Assembly (NCBI RefSeq): GCF_037975245.1
Contig: NC_092578.1
Span: 248,001-312,000, forward strand
Reading direction: 5' to 3'
From: Apostichopus japonicus
Lineage: Eukaryota > Echinodermata > Holothuroidea > Aspidochirotida > Stichopodidae
DNA length: 64,000 nt
In this document: one piece after another, positions 1 to 10,790 of the stretch
Layout: each line of letters opens with the position of its first letter
How positions within the stretch are numbered: the first letter of the stretch is position 1
Notes under the pieces: generated by a model
Told to the model about the DNA's origin: nothing
Database searches by the model: none
The model's input: the letters and a program-made list of their open reading frames with translations, nothing else
Translations under genes and position numbers: made by a program

Positions 1-1140
1 GTATGAACACTCCCGATTTTGCAATTTCCCAAGATCAGGCCCCGAAAAATTCCAAGAAATCCCAAAGACACTGTACTGTATGGATATCTAGCAATAATTA
101 TAGGGATGAAAATCCCAAGATCTTCCCTAAACTGAAGGCAAATAGAGAATCGAAGCCTTCAGTGTGTAATGAACTTAAAACCTTGCGTCTTTCGAAATGA
201 AAATAATGTGGAGCATTGCCAATAAACAGATAAAAGTTATTTATTTCAGTCTTATTTCAATTATTCGAATTTGTAAAGCAAACAGCAGATATCACATCCT
301 ATCAGTGAGCATAAAAATGGCGTTCCAACATGGACAGTCTCCAAACTGTCTATGTGTGTATAGTGTTCGGTTACTTAAATATCTGGTATATTTTTTCATT
401 CCTTCAACGAAGTTTTATAGTAGCCGTTATAAGAGGTTTTAATATTTTTGCACCAATATATTGGCGCAGATCCCCACCAACTTTATCAGTGGCGTGGATA
501 TGATATACCGTGTCCCCCCCCCCCACCACGTTGTCTTGACCAAATGTTGCATTTAAACCTCCCCTGTATTGACCTTTGGCGCAGTTTGATGCAGCATTGT
601 GCAAATGAGGAGGTGGGGGGGGGGGGAGGGGCTGCAGCCCCTCCAACCAAATACTTTATTCCTGAAAATTAGGGCAATATACTGTGAATTTTTCGGGCAC
701 CTACTCAAAGAAAAATAAATTGCAATGATGTAGCTAAAGGAAATGAATATTTTATAAAATATCTCCTTGATAATTAGAATAAAGTTCTAAGCTTGGCCGA
801 CTAATTCGTCATTACAAATGTAAAAGAGAATTTGACATAATTGGACCTCCATGCTTTTTCTCCATCTACATAAGACATTTCGTTGTTTACATTAACATCC
901 CGCGGTATACTGCGCAACTTCCACGGACCGTTCGGTACACGATGGCATGCGATGTAATAACCGATGCTTGCTTACATGATATTGAAAAATCTAGGTTATA
1001 TTTTTCGGGCAAGTCGTTACAGCCCCCCAAATCAAAATTTGGCTCCTACGCCTTTGACTATACACACATCGACAGTTTCGTGGCTGTTCAGGAGCCGCCA
1101 TTTCCATGCTGCACTGATATGATGTGATATCTGCTGTTTG
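1..1140. other. Intergenic sequence with G/C homopolymer patches
   Basis: I see no gene here. The short open frames are unrelated to each other and show no recognisable domain. Around 489-640 a segment starting CAGTGGCGTGG and ending in long G and C runs resembles the hAT-like repeats found elsewhere in the window. A flanking 'actttat' occurs on both sides (about 482-488 and 651-657), but I cannot see matching terminal inverted repeats. Confidence 0.5.
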
Positions 1141-1155
1141 CTATACAAATTCGAA

Positions 1156-1330
1156 CAGGCGCGTAGCGAAGAATTTGCCAAGGGAGGGGCGAAGCCTGTA
1201 GGCAAACTATCTAAGCGTAGCGCCACCATAAGTTGGCGTGAAGCGTACAAGAAAATTTTGGCTGAAAATGCCTTCCAGATCGCTGGAAATGGCACTACCC
1301 AGGCCTTGTTAGTTGCATCTAAGCATTTTC
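1156..1330. repeat. Dispersed repeat, relative of a segment at 36.2 kb
   Basis: The stretch begins CAGGCGCGTAGCGAAG and contains a ~40-bp block at 1222-1261 (CCACCATA...AAGCGTACAAGAAAATTTT). That block recurs with few differences at 36221-36260, inside a hAT-like element. The shared block plus the CAGG-GCGTAG start points to one dispersed non-autonomous family. The ends of this copy are not defined. Confidence 0.55.
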
Positions 1331-1654
1331 TATTTTGAAATTACTAGCGATATCATAAAAAATAATATGCCCGGGGACGATCTCCCCCTTCCCGAAATGC
1401 GTCATGTTCCCCGACGACATAGCACAATTGTTTAAGGCGTCCATACACACACACACGCGTTATGATAGACCATATAGTATACATATAGATACATTAGTGA
1501 GAGAGGAAAAATGGAAACGTAAAAAATGGAGTTGTCGGTGTATGGGGTAGGCCGGGTGAGGCGCACGCCCCTTCCGAAATCCTCGATCCGTCACTGGATA
1601 CCCGGCCATGTGTATATAATAGGGATCAGCGCTGTAATGATGTCACTGTTCTTC

Positions 1655-1803
1655 TTTCTCTTCCCAGTGTCTTGGCGTTTTTCTTCTGTTCCCTCCTTTT
1701 TCTCTCTTTCTTCTTTTTCTTTTCCCTTCCTTCCTCTCCTCTTCCTTTTTCCCCCTCTTTTTCCCTTTTTTCTTCTCTTTTTTTCTCTCCTCTTTTCCTT
1801 ACC
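1655..1803. repeat. CT-rich low-complexity tract
   Basis: About 150 bases made almost wholly of C and T on the + strand. Overlapping open frames on both strands here encode only Phe/Ser/Leu or Lys/Arg/Glu runs and are composition artefacts. Confidence 0.8.
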
Positions 1804-1924
1804 CGGGGGCGCGCGCACACAACGCCCCCCTCCTGGATACGCGCCTGCCTTACATTCATATTTAACGTCCATGATTATGAATTGTTAATTGCCAACAACT
1901 CTGTACCTGGACGACACACATTAA

Positions 1925-1994
1925 TCCGGGAGTGACTCGAACCGGGGACCTAATGATTGAAAGGCACCGGCGTTAACCACTGAGTTAACACTCC
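1925..1994 (-). repeat. tRNA-like head of a SINE
   Basis: Read on the minus strand the segment starts GGAGTGTTAACTCAGTGG and contains GGTTCGAGTC at 1934-1943. These resemble Pol III box A and box B at about tRNA spacing. The acceptor ends GGAGTG and CACTCC can pair, but the T stem does not form properly, so a functional tRNA is unlikely. It is best read as the tRNA-derived 5' part of a SINE. Confidence 0.5.
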
Positions 1995-1996
1995 AA

Positions 1997-3120
1997 GGAG
2001 CTAACACTACAACGTTTATAGGTAAAGACGGTTTAATTTGTTGTTTCAAACCAATTTCTCGTGCAATACGATTTCTTAAGAATTTTTGCAGCAAGAATAA
2101 AACAAAGTTACTTTATAAAAACATTTTCTTGTCAGTCGTCTGCGACGTCTTGACTTCCACAGTGTTTAAATTCAAATTGACAGATTTTTGTCACCAAGGA
2201 ACGACGAAGTTGGATATATATGTTAGAGTGCTTTAAAAGTTCCTGTACCCTGGCATGACCAACTTTCCTTGTTGAAGTGTAGAGTATTAACTCGAAAGTC
2301 TAATGAAACTCACCAGAGACCCCAAAAGAGGTCATATAGTAAGGTGTGTTTTTCATCCAAGAGCAATCTACGGTTTCCCATCTGAAATGACTTTCTAAAT
2401 TTTGAAAAGATTCCAAATTTGAGTTAAAATGTTGAATTGGAAGCCACCCGATGTGTAAGTTGTAATCCATAAGCCCTTGCGGGTTCTCCTATTGTGGTCG
2501 CTAATTAAGCGTCGCAAAGATAACAACTGATTATATTATTATTCAGTCTACGAAAGTCTTGTGACTGCCAAGATACGGTCCTTGCGTGGTAACTCAGATC
2601 TTTACATCATTCTGCTGATTGTTATTCCACGCAGACTGGAGACCCCCACCGTTGGGGCACACGAACCGACTTTCCTCTTCTTCGAGTCTTTGGTGCCGCT
2701 CAATTACTTTTTTATATTTTGATACGTAATTTAGGCTAGTCTGGGCTGTTTTGTATTTTATGTTTTACGTTGTTTTATATGTTTAGTAGATTTATATATA
2801 CCTGTTTTATGTCTTCCATCTGTATTTTTTCATATTAATTTTTTACTCCGTTAATTTTACCGCAAACGTGCAATATTCTGCTTGGGAATTAAATGCAGCA
2901 CGACTTTAGTATTTTAATATTTTTGCTTTTGGTGACCTTAAATTTCTTTTGACTTCGACCAAAAACAATATTAGTTTAGTTTAGAGACCCAAGGATCAGG
3001 AAGCCTTACAGTATAGCTTATTTGAGACCCTATCCGTGTTAGATATCCGTGCTTCTTTTACCAGGGGGGGGCATTCCACCCCCCATTCTACCCCTCCACC
3101 GACTAATTTAGGTAGGAGCA
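1997..3120. other. Intergenic, no gene seen
   Basis: AT-rich sequence without a long open frame, recognisable domain or clear repeat. A C-rich patch lies at about 3064-3105 just before the 50-bp array. Confidence 0.5.
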
Positions 3121-3149
3121 TGAACCTTTAATGAAGGGCTATATTTTAA

Positions 3150-4440
3150 GTGAAAGTCATCCTGTATCCCCACCCCATGTCATAACTGTATATGATAAGT
3201 GAAATTCATCCTGTAAACTACACCCCATGTCATAACTGTATAAGTTAAGTGAAAGTCATCCTGTATCCCCACCCCATGTCATAACTGTATATGATAAGTG
3301 AAAGTCATCCTGTATCCCCACCCAATGTCATAACTGTATATGATAAGTGAAATTCATCCTGTAAACTACACCCCATGTCATAACTGTATATGATAAGTGA
3401 AAGTCATCCTGTAAACTACACCCCATGCCATAACTGTATATGTTAAGTGAAAGTCATCCTGGAATCCCCACCCCATGTCATAACTGTATATGTTAAGTGA
3501 AAGTCATCCTGGAATCCCCACCCCATGTCATAACTGTATATGATAAGTGAAAGTCATCCTGTAAACTACACCCCATGTCATAACTGTATATGTTAAGTGA
3601 AAGTCATCCTGTAAACTACACCCCATGCCATAACTGTATATGTTAAGTGAAAGTCATCCTGGAATCTCCACCCCATGTCATAACTGTATATGTTAAGTGA
3701 AAGTCATCCTGGAATCCCCACCCCATGTCATAACTGTATATGATAAGTGAAAGTCATCCTGTAAACTACACCCCGTGTCATAACTGTATATGTTAAGTGA
3801 AAGTCATCCTGTAAACTACACCCCATGTCTTAACTGTATATGTTAAGTGAAAGTCATCCTGTAAACTACACCCCATGTCTTAACTGTATATGTTAAGTGA
3901 AAGTCATCCTGTAAACTACACCCCATGTCATAACTGTATATGTTAAGTGAAAGTCATCCTGTAAACTACACCCCATGTCTTAACTGTATATGTTAAGTGA
4001 AAGTCATCCTGTAAACTACACCCCATGTCATAACTGTATATGATAAGTGAAAGTCATCCTGTAAACTACACCCCATGTCATAACTGTATATGTTAAGTGA
4101 AAGTCATCCTGTAAACTACACCCCATGCCATAACTGTATATGTTAAGTGAAAGTCATCCTGTAAACTACACCCCATGTCTTAACTGTATATGTTAAGTGA
4201 AAGTCATCCTGTAAACTACACCCCATGTCTTAACTGTATATGTTAAGTGAAAGTCATCCTGTATCCCCACCCCATGTCATGACTGTATATATGTAGTGAA
4301 AGTCATCCTGTAATCCCCACCCCATGTCATAACTGTATACGTTAAAATGAAAGTCATCCTGTACCCCACCCATGTCACAATGATGTATATGTTAAATGAA
4401 AGTCATACTGTACCCCCTTCCCAACATGTATAGACCAAGT
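3150..4440. repeat. 50-bp minisatellite, about 25 copies
   Basis: The unit contains CATAACTGTATATGTTAAGT and AAGTCATCCTGTAAACTACA, then CCCCATGT, and repeats every 50 bp. Two unit types alternate, one with CTGTAAACTACA and one with CTGGAATCCCCA or CTGTATCCCCA, and TGATAAG alternates with TGTTAAG, which suggests higher-order duplication. Copies decay toward the right end after 4260. No gene overlaps it. Confidence 0.95.
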
Positions 4441-5330
4441 GAAATTAATTCTGTATCTGGAGGGCTCGAAACATTAAGAGTTTAAGAGCTGAAATACTAC
4501 TGTTCAATGATGAATTTTGTCCATATGCAAGCCGATGTGAAGTGTCCAATGTAGTGCCCGGATAAACGGTACAAGTCATAATCAAAGGGCTACATTTGTT
4601 GCACTTTGCAACTTCATCCGGGTATAAATACGCCTCAGATTGCAGTCTGAAAGTGTTTTGGGGAGAATGTTCCTGGACATTTTTTACCATCTGACCATGG
4701 GGTTTCGGCTTCAACAACTTATTCGTACACCAAATCCTAGATCCGCCCTGTAAATAATATATAGTATTATGAAATTCATGCATCTTTGGCAATTTATTGA
4801 AACGTGTTGTGTCATAACTGTTTCGACAACTTACTGTACCTCCAACTGTAAACATTCTGAAAAAGCACTGCATCACGGAATTCCTAGCATGAACAACGAA
4901 GAAACCGTGGAAATGATTGTCATGCTCATGCGCAAGTCTACCGTGGCTAGACGGGGTGAAGGAAATTTCCCTATAGTAGACTACATAAAAAGTGCACGCA
5001 AACAAAACAGATAAGATATTTATCGAAGACTATTTACTTGTAGCAGATAAATACAAACATTGTTCAGTGTCAAGGCACTTGCTTCATTTCATTATCACTG
5101 ATTAGAGCGTCGCTATCATTTTAGATGGATGATGAATCACCGTTTAATGATTGCCTACTTACTATTCATGCCATATGAATATTCAGGCAAGGTCTTCAAG
5201 CGGCCGGGTTTATGTTCACTAGGATCACTGGGACGGAATTTTCCTAATCGAGGGCAGACAGATTTATCTACGTAGCCTGCAACGTTATGTTTGGCCCGTA
5301 CCAATGAATGATCGAATTAGGTTTATGACA
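4441..5330. other. Intergenic, with a hAT-like terminus near 4750
   Basis: A 186-residue open frame on the minus strand (4445-5005) has no recognisable domain. It crosses a dispersed-repeat end: read on the minus strand from 4750 the sequence starts CAGGGCGGATCTAGGATTT, like the termini of the hAT-like elements in this window. I treat the frame as chance. Confidence 0.4.
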
Positions 5331-5356
5331 AACCACATTCACAAAATGCTGTATCA

Positions 5357-5410
5357 TGGAGGTAGTAACGAAATAGCTCCATAGAGCTATTCGTTAATAT
5401 CTCCATGGCT
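5357..5410. repeat. Imperfect 54-bp palindrome (hairpin)
   Basis: CATGGAGGTAGTAACGAA on the left pairs with TTCGTTAATATCTCCATG on the right around a centre AGCTCCATAGAGCT. The structure lies 40 bp before the first arm of a second inverted repeat and may be part of the same MITE-like element. Confidence 0.6.
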
Positions 5411-5446
5411 GTATTTACCCCAACTAGTGCACACTATCATGGAAAA

Positions 5447-5716
5447 GTTTCTTGAGATTACGTAATCGACCTGCCTAGGTCGTAAAATGACCTCTTCTAC
5501 TAATTAGTCTGGAACGCCTGCCACATACATTTTCTTGTATATGAGGGTCTTTGTGTGAACGCTGTATGATTAACCACACTGTAGACATGAACACATTTCC
5601 ACACAGTGTTTTCACGAAGAGCTTAATGGGGTTAAGAAGCTATGCATGCTAATCTAATAGCCTGTGGTGGATTTACACGACCCTGGCAGGTCGATTACGT
5701 AATTACAAAACTTTGC
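5447..5716. repeat. Inverted repeat pair, possible MITE
   Basis: The arm at 5447-5488 (with ATTACGTAATCGACCTGCC) recurs in reverse complement at about 5673-5716 (GGCAGGTCGATTACGTAAT). The spacer is about 185 bp. No target-site duplication was recognised. Confidence 0.5.
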
Positions 5717-5966
5717 TAGCTATATTGTGCTGTAAAACATATCTTTAATACGGTCAGAAACGGGGCTCAGACATCTTGTTATTTGTTTCCTTCTGTCTCT
5801 GTCACGTTACTTTAACGTGAGAGTAGCAGCTCCCTGCGTTACGGAATCGGTTCCGTACGTGGTTCGTTCGCGGGCCCTTCTAATTACTATAGGTTGCTAA
5901 AAAATGCAGATATCATTTTGGCAATCATGGCAGACAGAAATGGCAACACAAGTTCATCGGCATGAT

Positions 5967-6339
5967 CAGTGGCGTAGGAAGGTACTTTTGAGTGGGGGGG
6001 GGGGGCTGAAGACTGATGGCCGGCCTGGGGGAGGGTCTAAGGGGAGGGGGTGTCCCCCTCCTCTTTGGATATTTTTGCATTTCCAGGTGGCCTCAGATGC
6101 AATTTGGTGCAATATAGCACACTTCAACACCCACTCCATTTTGTAAACTTAATTTTGTATTTTCACCTGGCCTTAGATGCAATTTGGTGCTCCAAATGAG
6201 ATTTTTTTCTCATTTAGAAATGAAAAAGGGGTTTTCTGACTTGCGAACCGGGGGGGGGGGCGGAATGATACTTCCGCCCCTCCACATTTTTCACTGGGGG
6301 GCTGGCGCCCCCAGCCCCCCCCCGGTTCCTACGCCCTTG
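5967..6339. mobile_element. hAT-like non-autonomous element (373 bp)
   Basis: The left end is CAGTGGCGTAGGAAGG. The right end, read in reverse complement, is CAAGGGCGTAGGAACCGGGG. It is flanked by a perfect 8-bp direct repeat GGCATGAT at 5959-5966 and 6340-6347. A CAR-type terminus with an 8-bp target-site duplication is the hallmark of hAT transposition. The interior is G/C-run rich and has no transposase, so it would depend on an enzyme encoded elsewhere. Confidence 0.8.
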
Positions 6340-6549
6340 GGCATGATTACATACAGTGGCATTGCCGGACATTTGGAAGGGGGGCAGGAAAGATGCGGTT
6401 AATGTAAGCTGACACCGCGGCACTAGGGGCGCCGGTGCGACCGCGATGGAAAGTAGGCTTATGGTGCAGCGGCTAGCCATGCAGGTACTGGTCTGGAGGG
6501 TGTGGGGGGGGGGGCGTGAGGTGAAACTTTTAGGTTTCATCATTTCCAA

Positions 6550-8925
6550 ACTATTATCAGCTTCAAATCGGTAGCATTTTTAAGCAAACGTCAGAAAATT
6601 GTCAGTAGATGTCGATCTTGCTGTGTATCTTTCTGCCTTAAGTTGTTGCCCCCCCCCCCCCAGGCTCCTGAAGGCGCTGCTAAAATTCTGTGGTTCCGGT
6701 TCAGGTATAGGATTATGCTGTATACAGTAAGTTATATATATTGTACTGTTCCTGTGTTTGATAATTCTGATTACATAGATAATATCAACATGTTTACGCA
6801 CTGACACATAGGCATGCACGCATACAAAAATCCCTTCCCCTTACTTTCTCCCCTGTACCCTCTCCTTTCTCTTCCTTTCCTTCACCCTTCTCTCCTTTTG
6901 AAATGATCAATTGCAGCAAAATAGCAGAAAAAAATCTTTGGTTCAGTACCTTTACGGTTCTATATCTATCATCTAATTGTTCTTCGTTACTTTTGTATTG
7001 CATTAATGTAAAATAACACCGTTTACCTCATGAATAGACGAAGTTTATGTTTCCACAAAGGACTCACTGGTAATACACGGCAGATCAGTGAAAGTACTTC
7101 TCATTACGTCATACCACAACCTTTATCGCGAGTACCCGTGTTTTTGACACGGAATCGTTGTCGTCTGCAACGGTTCATCTATCCAGTCTGCATGTGGATC
7201 ACATGTAACACAGCTGACTTGATCTAAATTTTTCCATTCACCGACAGCGGCCACTAGTACAGTACGTGTACTTATCGATGTATACGACGAGGTACACTGC
7301 AGGACAGGCGCGGCAGTTTCGAGCAAGAGACCGCAGAGAACAGAGCATTCACTGAGCATTTTGCAGCAGACTATAGTCGACAACATTCCTGCCGAAGAAC
7401 AAGGTAATAAAGAAAATAAACAGTTTTTGAGAAAGTTCAGGAACGTTGGCTGGATTTTGCATACTGTCGTTGATTTCTTCTTATGCTTCTCGAGTCGGAA
7501 GTGCAGTAGCTCTCCAAGTACATACAGAAATAAGTCTGTCACAACTCACAATTAAAAGTATTGTGACTTGATTTTTGCACAAATATATATATATATATAT
7601 AATATATATATCTGTATATAGTCGAGGCCTAACTTTGACACTAGCAAGGTTCATGAGAAAAAATATTAGTTAGTGTACTGGATATACAATATTAAACCAA
7701 TCATGCCTACTTTACATTTGGTAATGATGATTTAACTAAGGTCTAGCCTACTGTATGTTGGTTGACATTTCAATTGCCAGCTTTTGTAATAACTAATGGT
7801 ATTATTAAGTTAGAGCCTAGACCCAAGTAATGTTACTCACGCAAACTGATGTCTGTAAAATGCGCAACTTCGTAAGAGAAATTATTTGGGAAGTGAGAAA
7901 GTTTCGTATCCTACCAGTGCAACTGTGGAGGCTTACTACGTATCTCTACAACTGCCTAGGCTACAAGCCTTGAAGTTGTGCAATGATCTATTGAATGAAA
8001 ACATTTGATAAGACCTTGGCCCTGGACCATTACAGTATGATGATTCAAAAAAGTCAGAAGGGGAGGGTTTTCCATGATGTACTACAATCAGCTTTTGGAG
8101 ACGGGTATCAATTTCATCAGTCTCCCACCTGGGTACTCAAAGGTTGTGGGGAAAGATATATATACTATTTGAAATGAATTAATTACAATTCTTGGGTATT
8201 TAGCAGCTGCTTACAAATTGCTCTTACTATTTGATAAAAAATTGTAGCATGTTCCAATGTTGTACAGACGTACATAAGGCCCTTTACTAGATGCATAGGG
8301 CACAAACCCTAAACGTGGTCTATATCGTTCACCATGCTAACTTTGATTAGACCTGGGGTTGCAGGAGTTGGAGGGGCATCTACAATTTATGGAGTAACAC
8401 CATTATTGAAGGGAGGGGCACAATACTCATGGGCTGTTACTTGTTCACTTGATGGCAGGACACTTAAGGGTGTGGGATGGAGAACACTAGTCTGAAAGTG
8501 GAGGGGTATGCCCCTGGTCCCAGTTTGGCTACTGGACTACTGAGGAGGGGTTCATACTCAAATGGAGTTGTATAGCCACCTTAGACAAATGCTCAATGAA
8601 TGATAAGGACTAACATACACTGACTTTTGACTGATGATGCAGGTGCTTGGAAAATAGGTCAACACACAAAACGATTTTGGATAGAGCTTCACAAAATGTA
8701 TTTCTCTGTATACTTTCTGACTATGTACAATGGCTGTATCAGATAGTCCAAGTAGAAAATGGTACAGTATATATATACTTACTTGCAAAATAAAAGTCAA
8801 CATGGAAGAAAAAAAAGATAACCTCTCTAAAAATATGAAACTGCCCCCCCCCCCCTCCAAATAAAATGGTTATAGACTTTTTTAAAACATGTCAATTAAC
8901 AATGATTGACATGCTGTTTCTAATG
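6550..8925. other. Intergenic or 5' flank of the phosphatase gene
   Basis: No coding gene is supported. There is a C run at 6650-6661, a CT-rich patch at 6830-6900 and an AT dinucleotide run near 7584-7610. The stretch 7230-7403 ends CCGAAGAACAAG followed by GTAATAAAG and could be a 5' untranslated exon of the downstream gene, since that gene needs an upstream exon. This is a guess. Confidence 0.35.
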
Positions 8926-8997
8926 TTTGGTTCCTTGCTGAAAGCAAAGGAACCTTTATAGTTAGGTCGGCCTTGTGTGTATGTTTGTGACACTTTA

Positions 8998-9455
8998 GTT
9001 TGTATGCACTATAACTCAACAAGGGAATGATTGATCAATGCTATACTTAGTGGGTTGGTGGTCCATAATGAGTTGATGAACCCTATTGATTTTGGTGCTC
9101 ATGTAATAAATATGAATGAGGTCACAGAGTCAAACGTCAAAACCGTCAAATTGAAATAACTTGGCAACCACAAGTTGGATTTTCTTCAAATTTGGTATGG
9201 TGATATTGGAATACCACCTATACATGCTGAGGTGTCTTGCAATTGATATCATGCATATTTATGAGGAGGCGGGCCGAGCATTATTCTTGTAACAGAAGTT
9301 TGCATGCACAATAACTAGACAAGGGAATGATTGATCAATAACATACTTGGTGGGTGGGTGGTCCATAATGAAGATAAACTATATTGATTTTGGTGCTCAT
9401 TTAATAAATATTAATGAGGTCACAGCATCAAACGTCAAAATCTTCTAAAATTTTG
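8998..9455. repeat. Interspersed repeat, two copies 300 bp apart
   Basis: The first copy (about 8998-9165) and second copy (about 9298-9455) share ACAAGGGAATGATTGATCAA, GTGGTCCATAATG, TTGATTTTGGTGCTCAT and AATGAGGTCACAG. The matching blocks are offset by 300 bp. A short hairpin (GGTTCCTT / AAGGAACC) lies just before the first copy near 8930. Confidence 0.7.
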
Positions 9456-9988
9456 CAACATTAATTCAATTTATGGCATATATGCAGTATTTTCTATACT
9501 GGATAACATTAAATGTAATAGTAGCCAAATCATGGTGGTAACTACATAGATTTTGTTTTGATGAAGGGATATCAAGTTATGGGCAAATATTGCATGGCTT
9601 GGTTAAAATGGTGCCATCTTTACAAACCAACAAAAAAAGTATTCACAAATGTATTATATTAATGCATAATGGCATTAACATTGGAAAGGTTTGCCTTCTA
9701 AACATACATTCATGTTGAACTGAAGCTACATGATATGTTGTAGTATTACAAGAAACTAACCCTAACCAGTTTTGGTCATAAATTGCACTAATGCAAGAAT
9801 ATTTTGGAACCTCTGGTTAATGAGACATGTAACCTAATATAAAATTTGTAAACAACGATTTTTGGCTGTACTCACAATTTTTTAATGTCTTGTAAGATGT
9901 TGACTTCCTTAAAATTGCTGGAAGAACTTTTAATTAATGAAAAAGGTTTAAAACTGATGATGAAACTTATTGGTTTTACTTTTCTTTA

Positions 9989-9998
9989 TTTCCTCCAG
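9989..9998 (+). other. Splice acceptor before the phosphatase coding exon
   Basis: A pyrimidine-rich run (TTTTCTTTATTTCCTCCAG) ends in AG at 9997-9998, ten bases before the ATG at 10008. It explains why the open frame runs upstream of the true start and implies a 5' untranslated exon. Confidence 0.65.
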
Positions 9999-10007
9999 CA
10001 AACAATC

Positions 10008-10790
10008 ATGGCAAACTCATTGAAAGAGAAGAATCAGAAGCCACGGTTTTTATTTGTGGTAGACTGTGATGAAACCATCACTGCCAAAGATACAGGTACT
10101 TCAATGTTTAACTTATTCAAAACCAAACAGACCAAAGAGAAAATCTGGGACCGATATAACATGCATCAAGACTGGCCTCAACTGATGCAAGAAGGTTTTG
10201 ATGCTTTGTGCAAGGAAGGTGTCCTCCCAGAAGAAATTATGAAAGGTCAAAGAGAAATTCCAGTCATAAAAGGCATGGTCAAGTTTTTGAGAACCGTTGG
10301 TAACCGTGGTGACTGTCAGGTGGTCATTTCTTCAGACTCGAATATTATGTTCATTAATAGCATTCTTCAGAAACACAAACTTGAGAAGTGTGTGTCAACT
10401 ATATACAGTAACCCAGTGGAGAGGGACCCACAGAACAATGGCCGCCTAGTGTATCAACCACATCACAAGAGCCATCCATGTCAAACATGCCCCAAGAATA
10501 TGTGCAAACGAGAAGTTCTTCGCAAGCTGCTGGACACACAGACTACTAAGGGCATCACCTATGACAGGATATTTGTGGTAGGAGATGGGGAAAATGACCA
10601 CTGCCAGTGTGTGCTACTGAGGTCACAAGATTATATCATGCCTAGAGTTGGATTTCCTCTGCATGATATTGTCAGTGAGATGAAGAAGGTGAAAAATAGT
10701 CCATCACCAGGGGTGTTACCATGGATAGATGGGGATCAAACACTCTCCTTGGCACTTAATGCCATCAATGAAACAGCAGGCAGTATTTAA
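10008..10790 (+). CDS. PHOSPHO1/2-type HAD phosphatase
   Basis: The 260-residue product is a haloacid-dehalogenase phosphatase of the PHOSPHO family, which hydrolyses small phosphomonoesters (phosphocholine and phosphoethanolamine for vertebrate PHOSPHO1; pyridoxal phosphate has been reported for PHOSPHO2). Motif I is VVDCDETITAKDTG near the N-terminus, with the nucleophile and acid/base Asp. Motif II is ISSDSN. CPKNMCK lies in the Cys-rich segment typical of the family, and motif III is VVGDGENDH. Length matches human PHOSPHO1 and PHOSPHO2 (about 240-270 residues). I start at the Met of MANSLKEK. The frame extends 41 codons further upstream, but a good acceptor (TTTCCTCCAG, exon from 9999) lies just before this ATG, so the upstream part is probably intron. 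Coding is in one exon; an upstream non-coding exon is implied but not identified. PHOSPHO1 and PHOSPHO2 cannot be told apart with confidence. Confidence 0.93.
   Translation: MANSLKEKNQKPRFLFVVDCDETITAKDTGTSMFNLFKTKQTKEKIWDRYNMHQDWPQLMQEGFDALCKEGVLPEEIMKGQREIPVIKGMVKFLRTVGNRGDCQVVISSDSNIMFINSILQKHKLEKCVSTIYSNPVERDPQNNGRLVYQPHHKSHPCQTCPKNMCKREVLRKLLDTQTTKGITYDRIFVVGDGENDHCQCVLLRSQDYIMPRVGFPLHDIVSEMKKVKNSPSPGVLPWIDGDQTLSLALNAINETAGSI

Noticed and set aside
1591..1888. Lys/Arg/Glu- and Phe/Ser-rich frames
   Set aside because: Composition artefact of a CT-rich tract.
3150..4440. CRISPR-like array
   Set aside because: There are no unique spacers: whole units repeat head to tail, and the window is clearly eukaryotic.
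4445..5005. 186-residue minus-strand frame as a gene
   Set aside because: It crosses the hAT-like terminus near 4750 and runs into the end of the 50-bp array region; no domain is recognisable.
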